DNA of 5,737 nucleotides from Clostridiales bacterium (GTDB taxonomy: Bacteria; Bacillota; Clostridia; Lachnospirales; Lachnospiraceae). Each line of letters opens with the position of its first letter. Positions within the stretch are counted from its first letter, which is position 1. The notes beneath the pieces are model-generated. The model did no database searches. It was not told the DNA's origin and worked only from the letters and a program-made list of their open reading frames with translations. Positions 1 through 5,423 of this stretch are shown one piece after another. The stretch is taken from positions 1-5,737 of the forward strand of contig JAHZHF010000142.1 of assembly GCA_019420405.1 (NCBI GenBank), given 5' to 3'. The position numbers and the translations under genes were made by a program.

Positions 1-12
1 GTACCAATGTAC

Positions 13-393
13 TTATTCGGCGTCCGTCTTCGCCGGGACGATCTCCAGCCAGTATCCGTCAGGATCGGAGATGAAGTAGATTCCCATGGCGGGATTCACG
101 AAACAGATACAGCCCATCTCCTTGTGTTTTGCATATGCTGCGTCAAAGTCATCTGTCTCGAATGCGAGATGGATTTCGTTGTCTCCCAGGTTATAAGGGC
201 GGTCCATATCGCGGAGCCAGGTGAGCTCCAGCAGGTGAGGCGTGGCGCCGTCCCCGAGATAGACAAGTTTAAAACTCTTGTCATCTGCCTCCTTTGTGCG
301 CGTGACTGTGAGTCCGAGTGCCTTTTCATAAAATTCCAGTGACTTTTCCAGATCATAGACATTCAGATTATTGTGTGCAAATGTAAATTTCAT
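13..393 (-). CDS. VOC family protein, glyoxalase I (lactoylglutathione lyase)-like
   Basis: A 126-residue protein, the usual length for a single-chain glyoxalase I/VOC protein made of two beta-alpha-beta-beta-beta modules. The N-terminal module carries the 'YDLEKSLEFYEKALGL' helix (residues 13-28) typical of the fold. The C-terminal module ends in 'DPDGYWLEIV' (110-119). Four residues fall where glyoxalase I holds its metal: His7, Glu56, His75 and Glu117, matching the H/E/H/E pattern of E. coli GloA. This makes an active metal-dependent lyase or isomerase plausible; methylglyoxal detoxification is the family's best-known role but the substrate is inferred. Cytosolic, with no signal peptide. 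The start is supported by an AGGAGG six bases upstream. It is transcribed divergently from the oxidoreductase genes. Other VOC activities (for example dioxygenase or epimerase) cannot be excluded. Confidence 0.87.
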   Translation of the reverse strand: MKFTFAHNNLNVYDLEKSLEFYEKALGLTVTRTKEADDKSFKLVYLGDGATPHLLELTWLRDMDRPYNLGDNEIHLAFETDDFDAAYAKHKEMGCICFVNPAMGIYFISDPDGYWLEIVPAKTDAE

Positions 394-399
394 AAATTT

Positions 400-405
400 C
401 CTCCT
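400..405 (-). promoter_or_regulatory. Ribosome binding site of the VOC gene
   Basis: On the minus strand AGGAGG lies six bases before the ATG at 393. This is a full match to the anti-Shine-Dalgarno core and fixes the start of the glyoxalase-like gene. Confidence 0.8.
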
Positions 406-492
406 GATAATAATATAATGAGTTGGGGCGTAAGCGAACGCTGCCCGAAATCAGGATATCACAGATCTGCCGGAAAGGGAACCGGGGATTTG

Positions 493-520
493 TTGTCAGG
501 AACAGACGTTATGTGATAAA
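493..520 (+). promoter_or_regulatory. Probable sigma-A type promoter for the SDR-led operon
   Basis: TTGTCA (493-498, five of six matches to TTGACA) is followed after 16 bases by GATAAA (515-520, four of six matches to TATAAT). The -10 is preceded by TGT (512-514), an extended -10 motif common in Firmicutes. Transcription would start near 527, giving a leader of about 35 bases before the ATG at 561. It is the best-looking plus-strand promoter in the 394-560 intergenic region. No comparable promoter is seen before the later plus-strand genes, which suggests one long transcript. Confidence 0.5.
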
Positions 521-521
521 A

Positions 522-537
522 TGGTAACGGTTATAAC
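522..537. promoter_or_regulatory. Palindromic operator-like site at the predicted transcription start
   Basis: Two overlapping inverted repeats lie immediately downstream of the -10: TAAC-G-GTTA (525-533) and GTTATAAC (530-537). Read from 522 to 535 the site resembles the LacI/GalR-family operator pattern TGNAANCGNTTNCA with two mismatches, including the central CG. Its position over the predicted start site would suit repression of the SDR-led operon. No regulator gene is in the window, so the identity of the binding protein is only inferred. Confidence 0.3.
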
Positions 538-560
538 ATAAGAAAGGAACGGTAGGTACT

Positions 561-1346
561 ATGAACGATTATATGGGATCATCACTTTTCAGTGTAAAAG
601 GAAAAAGAGCTGTTGTTGCAGGAGGAACCAAAGGGCTTGGACGGGAGATGGCTCTCTGCCTTCTTGAGAACGGGTGCGATGTTATGGCCGTGAGCAGAAA
701 TGCGGACGGATGTGAGGAGATGGAAGAGTGTGCAAAAAAATCAGGAAGCGGATTTTGGGCGTATTCCTGTGACGTGCTTAAGACGGACGAGGTGAAGGAG
801 ATGGTGCGCGCAGCTCAGGAGAAGATGGGCGGCATAGATATCCTGATTAATTCTGCCGGAAGAAATGTGATCAAGATGGTGGAGGATATGGATGACGAGT
901 CCTGGGATGCAGTCCTTGATCTGAACCTGAAGGCGAATTTTGTCGTTATGAGGGAAGTGATCCGGGTGATGAAGAAGCAGAAATATGGGAAGATCGTAAA
1001 TATTTCTTCCATGAAGAGTGTTCTGGGAGTGTCTGACAGCGGATATACGGCATACTGTGCTTCCAAGGGCGCGATCAACATGCTGACGAAGCAGGTTGCC
1101 TGCGAGGTTGCTGCGGACAATATTACAGTCAATGCACTGGCGCCTACTTTTATCGAGACTTCGATCAACCGTCATCAGCTTCAGGACCCGGTATTTAAGA
1201 AATCTCTGGAAGACCGGATTCCGGTGGGACGTATCGGGCAGTTCCGGGATCTGATGGGGCCGCTGCTTCTGCTTACATCGGATGCATCCCAGTTTATTAC
1301 GGGGCAGATATTTTTCATTGACGGCGGTATAACAGCACGTCAGTAA
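561..1346 (+). CDS. SDR family NAD(P)-dependent oxidoreductase
   Basis: A 261-residue classical short-chain dehydrogenase/reductase, the normal length for the family. The Rossmann cofactor loop is GGTKGLG (residues 21-27), and NSAG (97-100) stabilises the central sheet. The catalytic set is Asn122, Ser150 (in 'NISS'), Tyr165 and Lys169 (YCASK). The C-terminal 'ITGQIFFIDGG' (246-256) is the usual family ending. Arg46 after the second strand ('SRN') suggests a preference for NADP(H), which is inference. The overall look is of the gluconate 5-dehydrogenase / 3-oxoacyl-ACP reductase-like branch that reduces a keto group or oxidises a secondary alcohol; the substrate cannot be read from the sequence. 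The ribosome binding site is only fair (AAAGGA, 12 bases upstream). It is first in the plus-strand operon and is followed by a reductase gene with no terminator between. Confidence 0.9.
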   Translation: MNDYMGSSLFSVKGKRAVVAGGTKGLGREMALCLLENGCDVMAVSRNADGCEEMEECAKKSGSGFWAYSCDVLKTDEVKEMVRAAQEKMGGIDILINSAGRNVIKMVEDMDDESWDAVLDLNLKANFVVMREVIRVMKKQKYGKIVNISSMKSVLGVSDSGYTAYCASKGAINMLTKQVACEVAADNITVNALAPTFIETSINRHQLQDPVFKKSLEDRIPVGRIGQFRDLMGPLLLLTSDASQFITGQIFFIDGGITARQ

Positions 1347-1408
1347 GAACGGGGAAATATAGAAATAAAATATAGTATGCAATGAATTTTGCGGACGGAA
1401 GGACAATG

Positions 1409-2650
1409 ATGGCATCAGGAAAGAACAATAATGTAAATCCGGGAAAGACAGAAAACAGAAGCGGGGAGGATATCCTGAACCGGAGGATCGCAGTTGTGGG
1501 CGCCGGCGGTGTGGGCGGTTATCTCGCGTCGCTGCTGGGGCAGGTCTGCACGCACCTTACGCTGGCAGCGAGAGGGCCAAGACGGGACGCGATTCTGAAT
1601 GATGGTCTCGTACTCCACAGCTGGGAAAAGGGAGAGGTGAAAACCCGTCCGGAGCGGGTAGTTCCGGTCAGTGAGATGGGGGAGCAGGACTACATCTTTA
1701 TCTGTGTGAAAAATTATTCCCTGGAAGAAGTGTGTGAAGAGATGAAGGATGCGGTTACGGACGATACGGTTATCGTGCCGGTTATGAACGGAGTGGACCC
1801 CGGAGACCGCATTCGGGCAATGATAGGTAAAGGAACGGTGGTGGATTCTCTGATCTACATCGTTGCATTTGCCAATGACGATTATTCCATCACTCATCAG
1901 GGAGATCGGGCGGACATACGCATCGGAATCAAGGGCGCGGACAGAGAACAGTCGCGCAGGGTTGAGGATGTATCCCGGCTGCTTTCTGCGGCAGGTATCG
2001 CTCATAAGACGGCGGAAGATATCGAGAGGGAGATCTGGAGAAAGTATATCTTAAACTGTGCATACAATGTGGCTACAGCTTACTATGATAACACGATCGG
2101 TCAGCTCAGAGATGATCTTGTGAAGGCGAAGGAATATGAGTGCCTGATCAGCGAAGCGTATGAAGTGGCGGCAGCCAAAGGCGTGAACGTGAAGCCGGAG
2201 CACAGGGATCAGATGATCTACAGGTTTTATCATCACCTCGCGGACGGAGCGACCAGCTCCCTGCAGAGAGAGCTGCGCGCAGGGGGGAGAGGAGAAGTAG
2301 AAACATTCAGCGGTTACATTGTGCGCGAGGGCAGGAAACTGGGCGTAGCGATGCCGGTTTCTGAGAAGATGTATGAGGGACTGCGTGGAGTGAAAAAGAC
2401 AAAGCCTTCCATGGATGAGTGGCTCAGAGAAGCGAAGCAGGATGAGGATGCGGCGCAATGCGGCATGTACCTGTTCCACAATGGTGTCGTCAGAGAGAGC
2501 GCGAAGGCGAAAGTGCGCCGGGGAGATGAGAGCGCGGGCTCTGTGACCGGAATGGAGTTTTCGTATGATGCGGAGCTGGTCAGGACGGCGGTAGAGCGGG
2601 CGAGAAGTATGCCCGGGATCTACTATGTCTGTCCGCGTCTGGCTCAATGA
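1409..2650 (+). CDS. Ketopantoate reductase family protein running in frame into a truncated MoaE-like domain
   Basis: The first ~328 residues form a complete ketopantoate reductase (PanE/ApbA) family protein. It has the NAD(P) loop GAGGVGG (31-37), the substrate-site Asn127 in 'VMNGV', 'WRKYILNCAYN' with the catalytic-type Lys212, and Glu296 in 'GEVETFSG', which aligns with the essential glutamate of E. coli PanE. The family reduces 2-dehydropantoate to pantoate with NADPH, but many members act on other 2-keto acids, so no gene symbol is given. The family usually ends near 300 residues. Here the frame lacks a stop and continues into MoaE-like sequence, ending at 2650 only because of a downstream frameshift. 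Start: ATG 1409 follows GGAAGGA (1397-1403) at five bases. ATG 1406 is equally in frame, and ATG 1382 is open but has no good ribosome binding site. Residues before the Rossmann strand (about 1-26) are a non-conserved extension. Confidence 0.85.
   Translation: MASGKNNNVNPGKTENRSGEDILNRRIAVVGAGGVGGYLASLLGQVCTHLTLAARGPRRDAILNDGLVLHSWEKGEVKTRPERVVPVSEMGEQDYIFICVKNYSLEEVCEEMKDAVTDDTVIVPVMNGVDPGDRIRAMIGKGTVVDSLIYIVAFANDDYSITHQGDRADIRIGIKGADREQSRRVEDVSRLLSAAGIAHKTAEDIEREIWRKYILNCAYNVATAYYDNTIGQLRDDLVKAKEYECLISEAYEVAAAKGVNVKPEHRDQMIYRFYHHLADGATSSLQRELRAGGRGEVETFSGYIVREGRKLGVAMPVSEKMYEGLRGVKKTKPSMDEWLREAKQDEDAAQCGMYLFHNGVVRESAKAKVRRGDESAGSVTGMEFSYDAELVRTAVERARSMPGIYYVCPRLAQ
2626..2633 (+). repeat. 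4-bp tandem duplication (TGTC x2) that breaks moaE
   Basis: TGTCTGTC interrupts the codons for the conserved 'MPGIYYV|RVWLNEG' segment of the MoaE-like gene. Deleting either copy joins the two halves without losing or changing a conserved residue. This is what slipped-strand duplication of a 4-base unit would produce. Confidence 0.75.
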
Positions 2651-2770
2651 AGGCCGTCTCGAAGTGGGAGACGATATCATGCTGGTGCTGATCGGCGGGG
2701 ATATCCGTCCCAGGGTTGTGGACGCCCTGCAGGCGCTGGTAGGAGAGATTAAGAATAACTGTGTTCGGGA

Positions 2771-2789
2771 AAAGGAGATTCTCAGATGA
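2771..2789 (+). promoter_or_regulatory. Shine-Dalgarno and ATGA stop/start overlap coupling moaE to hemC
   Basis: AAAGGAG (2771-2777) lies eight bases before ATG 2786. The stop TGA (2787-2789) of the restored moaE frame overlaps that ATG. This arrangement usually means translational coupling, so loss of the moaE frame could also reduce expression of the downstream enzyme, because ribosomes would stop at 2650, about 135 bases earlier. The coupling effect is inferred. Confidence 0.6.
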
Positions 2790-5350
2790 CGAAAGTGATG
2801 GCGGGAGTCAGAACAGAAGATGTGGCGGAGGCTGAGGGGCCTGTGATCCGGATCGGAAGCCGGGAGAGCCGCCTTGCAGTGAGGCAGGCGGAGATCGTCA
2901 GGGATATCATCTGCCGCAATCATCCAGAAGTCCGGATTGAGATCATTACCATGAAAACGGAGGGTGACCGGATTCTCGACCGGAGTCTCGCTCAGATCGG
3001 CGGGAAAGGACTATTTGTAAAAGAGCTGGATCTGGCTCTGGCTGACGGGAGGATTGACCTGGCGGTGCACAGCTTGAAAGATATGCCCATGGAGGAAAAT
3101 GAAGAGTTTCCGATCCTTGCTTACAGCAGGCGGGAGGACCCGCGGGATGTTCTTGTGTACAGGCCGGGGCTGGCGTCTCTGCCTGAGAATCCCGTAATCG
3201 GTACATCAAGCGGGAGGAGAAAGCTTCAGATGAAACTGCTATACGAGGGGTGCGATTTCCGGGGAATCCGGGGAAATGTGCAGACGAGGCTTAGAAAGCT
3301 CTCAGAAGAGGGATATGACGCGACGCTGCTTGCTGCTGCAGGGTTAAAGCGCGCGGGGATGGAGCATGTGATCGGCCGGTATTTTTCAGCGGAGGAAATG
3401 ATTCCCGCGGCAGGACAGGGGATTCTGGCTGTTCAGGGCAGAGCCGGTGATGAAAGGATGGCCTCCCTTGTGGCGTGTGTGGACGACAGGGAGAGCAGGG
3501 TATGCGCCCTGGCAGAACGTGCCTTTATCCGGGCGTCCGGAGGAGGATGCACTTCCCCTATGGCGGCGCACGCCGTTGTAAACGGAAGCGAGATTACTCT
3601 GTCGGGACTTTACTGTCAGGAGGAGAACGGCCTCTATAAAAAAGGGAAGATCGGCGTCCGGGTCTGCGATGCAAAAAGGCTGGGAGAGCAGCTGGCAGAA
3701 CAATTGGGGGAACAATTGGAAGAGCAATTGGGAGAACAACTGGCAGAAAGATCCGGTGTGCAGGCGAATGCCGGGAAGGTATGGCTTGCAGGGGCCGGGC
3801 CGGGAGACGCCGGTCTTCTTACGATGAAAGCGGCCGGGCTGATCAGGCGGGCGGACGTGATTGTGTATGACGCCCTGATCAGCGAAGAGATCCTGAGCAT
3901 GATCCCCGGGGAGACGGAGACCATCAACGTGGGGAAGCAGGCAGGGAATCATCCGGTGCCCCAGGAGGAGATCAGCGAAATCCTTGTCCGTGAGGCGCGC
4001 AGAGGAAAGGCGGTGCTCCGCTTAAAAGGGGGCGATCCTTTCGTGTTCGGCCGGGGCGGAGAGGAGCTGGAAGTTCTCGTCCGTGAGGGGATCTCCTTTG
4101 AGGTGGTTCCGGGAATCCCTTCCCCGGTAGCGGTTCCGGCCTATGCGGGAATCCCTGTGACACACCGGGATTACACGTCCTCGTTTCATGTGATTACCGG
4201 ACACGCCAGAAAAGACGGAAAGCTGGAAATTGATTACCCTTCTCTTGTGAAATTAAACGGAACCCTTGTTTTCCTGATGAGTGTTTCCTCCATGGGGATG
4301 ATACTGAACGGACTCCTGGAAGCCGGGATGGATGCGGATATGCCGGCGGCCGTACTGGAGCGGGGAACTCTGGCGGGCCAGAGGAGAGTGTCGGCCACTG
4401 TGGGTACACTTGAGAAAGAGGCGGAAAAAGCCGGAATCAGGACTCCTGCGATCATCATGGCCGGGAAGGTATGCGCCCTTTCGGATCAGCTATGCTGGGC
4501 GGAGAAGCGGACGCTTGGTGGAAGAGCATTTCTTGTAACAAGGCCCAGGCAGAGGAGCGCAGAACTGACAGAGAGGCTGAGAAACCTGGGAGCGCAGGTA
4601 ATCACGCTTCCGGCAGTTCGTACGGAGAAAATATCTCCCAACGAAAAGCTCAGGGAAGCTCTGGAGCGGTTTGGAAGGCAGGCCCAGGAAGAGTGGCTCG
4701 TATTCACCAGTCCGGTCGGAGTGTCTGTGTTTTTTGAACAGCTTCGGGAGCTGAAAACGGATTTGAGAAGCCTCTTCTCGCGAAGCCAGGAGATAAAGAT
4801 CGCCGCCATCGGTTCTGCCACGGCGGAAGCCCTGGCGGAGCGGGGACTGTACGCAGACGTGGTTCCCGGGATTTACTGTGCGGAAGAACTGGGAAAAGCC
4901 ATTGTACGTGATGTGAGCGGAAGAATCCCCGCAATTGGAAAAAATAACGAAATCAGCGGCATGGAGCGGAAGGTTCACGTGCTGGCTGTCCGGGCGGAAC
5001 AAGGATCTAAGGAACTCTTTCCTCCGCTGGAGAGGGCCGGGATCGAGACGGAGGATGTGGCGGTTTACCGTACCCGGTATGAGACGCATCCGGTTTTAAG
5101 AGAACGGATCAGGAGGATGCTGGAAGGCGGAGAGATCGACGCAGCCGTGTTTACGAGCGGTTCTACCGTACGGAGCTTTGCCGGAGAAATGGACGGGCTG
5201 GATTTCTCCCGGGTGCAGGCAGTCTGCATCGGAGAACAGACTGCCCGGGAGGCGCGCCGGTTCGGTATGCAGATTCAGACTGCCCGGGAGGCGTCTGTGG
5301 CCGCCCTGGAGGAAAAGCTCACAGAGCTCTACGGAAGAAAAGACGGCTAG
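2786..5350 (+). CDS. hemC-cobA-hemD: Trifunctional hydroxymethylbilane synthase / uroporphyrinogen-III C-methyltransferase / uroporphyrinogen-III synthase (HemC-CobA-HemD)
   Basis: An 854-residue cytosolic fusion of three consecutive tetrapyrrole enzymes. HemC (about 20-300) has 'IGGKGLFVKELD' (71-82), 'AVHSLKDMP' (93-101) with Asp99 matching catalytic Asp84 of E. coli HemC, and Cys255 in 'SGGGC', which should carry the dipyrromethane cofactor. A linker of EQL repeats (301-321) follows. The SUMT/CobA domain (about 331-572) has 'GAGPGD' (336-341), 'LKGGDPFVFGRGGEE' (413-427) and 'VPAYAGIPVTHR' (450-461), the SAM and substrate-binding signatures. HemD (about 577-845) begins 'GGRAFLVTRP' and has 'VFTSPVGV', 'AAIGSATAEAL', 'VFTSGSTVRSF' and 'CIGEQTAREA'. 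All three domains look full length with key residues intact. The product would be precorrin-2, for siroheme or cobalamin. CobA-HemD fusions are well known in Firmicutes; HemC as a third partner is less usual. No precorrin-2 dehydrogenase or hemB is in the window. The start is supported by AAAGGAG; about 18 residues precede the conserved HemC strand. Confidence 0.93.
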   Translation: MTKVMAGVRTEDVAEAEGPVIRIGSRESRLAVRQAEIVRDIICRNHPEVRIEIITMKTEGDRILDRSLAQIGGKGLFVKELDLALADGRIDLAVHSLKDMPMEENEEFPILAYSRREDPRDVLVYRPGLASLPENPVIGTSSGRRKLQMKLLYEGCDFRGIRGNVQTRLRKLSEEGYDATLLAAAGLKRAGMEHVIGRYFSAEEMIPAAGQGILAVQGRAGDERMASLVACVDDRESRVCALAERAFIRASGGGCTSPMAAHAVVNGSEITLSGLYCQEENGLYKKGKIGVRVCDAKRLGEQLAEQLGEQLEEQLGEQLAERSGVQANAGKVWLAGAGPGDAGLLTMKAAGLIRRADVIVYDALISEEILSMIPGETETINVGKQAGNHPVPQEEISEILVREARRGKAVLRLKGGDPFVFGRGGEELEVLVREGISFEVVPGIPSPVAVPAYAGIPVTHRDYTSSFHVITGHARKDGKLEIDYPSLVKLNGTLVFLMSVSSMGMILNGLLEAGMDADMPAAVLERGTLAGQRRVSATVGTLEKEAEKAGIRTPAIIMAGKVCALSDQLCWAEKRTLGGRAFLVTRPRQRSAELTERLRNLGAQVITLPAVRTEKISPNEKLREALERFGRQAQEEWLVFTSPVGVSVFFEQLRELKTDLRSLFSRSQEIKIAAIGSATAEALAERGLYADVVPGIYCAEELGKAIVRDVSGRIPAIGKNNEISGMERKVHVLAVRAEQGSKELFPPLERAGIETEDVAVYRTRYETHPVLRERIRRMLEGGEIDAAVFTSGSTVRSFAGEMDGLDFSRVQAVCIGEQTAREARRFGMQIQTAREASVAALEEKLTELYGRKDG
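3683..3748 (+). repeat. 12-bp tandem repeat encoding (G/A/E)-E-Q-L units at the HemC-CobA junction
   Basis: Five in-frame 12-base units at 3683-3742 plus a half unit (GCAGAA, 3743-3748) follow the pattern NNN-GAR-CAR-YTG. They encode GEQL, AEQL, GEQL, EEQL and GEQL, then AE. The units differ mainly at the first codon and at wobble positions, with CAATTG as the shared core of the middle three. They extend the final helix of the HemC domain, where other HemC proteins commonly have a single 'LG..LA..L' stretch, and probably form a helical spacer before the CobA domain. The 12-base period keeps the frame whatever the copy number. Confidence 0.85.
5237..5293 (+). repeat. 18-bp exact direct repeat within the hemD domain
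   Basis: CAGACTGCCCGGGAGGCG occurs at 5237-5254 and again at 5276-5293, offset by 39 bases (13 codons), so both copies are read in the same frame as QTAREA. The first copy is in the conserved 'IGEQTAREA' segment of uroporphyrinogen-III synthase, the second in the C-terminal helix region. Identity at every wobble position is more than the protein requires. Confidence 0.75.
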
Positions 5351-5423
5351 GGAAGAGCAGGAAAGAAAACGGAGGGAGCCGGAGGAAGCAGACAACGGAC
5401 AGACCATGGCAGGAGGGAACAGG
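5351..5423 (+). other. Purine-rich spacer without terminator between hemC-cobA-hemD and the ATPase gene
   Basis: This 73-base gap is strongly A/G-rich on the plus strand and contains no T from 5349 to 5406. It has several Shine-Dalgarno-like stretches but no inverted repeat with a T-run, so no intrinsic terminator and no recognisable promoter are visible. The downstream ATPase gene is probably on the same transcript. Confidence 0.5.
5411..5416 (+). promoter_or_regulatory. Ribosome binding site of the ATPase gene
   Basis: AGGAGG lies seven bases before ATG 5424. This selects that start over the in-frame ATG at 5406, which has no well-spaced ribosome binding site and would add only six residues. 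Confidence 0.7.

Larger units (their letters stand above)
2390..2789 (+). pseudogene. moaE: moaE-like molybdopterin synthase catalytic subunit, frameshifted by a 4-bp duplication
   Basis: From GTG 2390 (GAGGGA nine bases upstream) the sequence reads like the Clostridia-type MoaE: 'PSMDEWLREAK', 'CGMYLFHNGVVRESAKAKV', 'VTGMEFSYD', 'MPGIYYV'. At 2626-2633 TGTC is tandemly duplicated. As written the frame then gives CPRLAQ and stops at 2650. Removing one TGTC restores 'RVWLNEGRLEVGDDIM', 'IGGDIRP' and 'EIKNNCVREKEI', ending at TGA 2787-2789, for 131 residues in total. The restored tail has Lys120 and Lys127, seven apart like the two essential lysines (119 and 126) of E. coli MoaE; these are lost in the truncated form. 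MoaE with MoaD inserts sulfur into precursor Z to make molybdopterin. The restored stop overlaps the next gene's start (ATGA), which supports the ancestral frame. It may be a true mutation or a sequence error. The family call rests on remembered motifs. Confidence 0.72.

Noticed and set aside
412..417. TATATT (minus strand) as a -10 box for the VOC gene
   Set aside because: A start site seven bases downstream would fall on the ribosome binding site at 400-405, and no -35 match lies at proper spacing. No convincing minus-strand promoter was found in 394-560.
426..446. Inverted repeat GGGC..AGCG-AA-CGCT-GCCC in the intergenic region as a terminator or operator
   Set aside because: The arms are interrupted by three unpaired bases, the loop is too tight for the full stem, and no T-run follows. 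It lies between divergent gene starts where no terminator is needed. Too weak to call.
1382..1408. ATG 1382 as the start of the reductase
   Set aside because: It is in frame and open, but no ribosome binding site is close upstream. GGAAGGA at 1397-1403 points to ATG 1409 (or 1406), and the extra residues are not conserved family sequence. It remains possible.
1347..1408. Terminator or separate promoter between the SDR and reductase genes
   Set aside because: The gap is AT-rich but has no stem followed by T-run and no paired -35/-10 at proper spacing. Co-transcription is the simpler reading.
2051..2923. Long open frame on the minus strand opposite the reductase, moaE and hemC start
   Set aside because: Its translation is low-complexity, rich in Arg, Ser, His and Pro, with no recognisable domain. 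The plus strand carries clearly conserved families over the same bases, so it is a shadow of their codon bias.
3683..3748. Tandem repeats considered as a CRISPR-like or intergenic repeat array
   Set aside because: The units are 12 bases with no spacers, in frame within a coding region, and vary at wobble positions. They are a protein-coding repeat.
3386..3952. Minus-strand open frame across the HemC-CobA junction
   Set aside because: It is the antisense of well-conserved HemC and CobA sequence, and the 'QLF' repeats in it are only the reverse reading of the EQL repeat.
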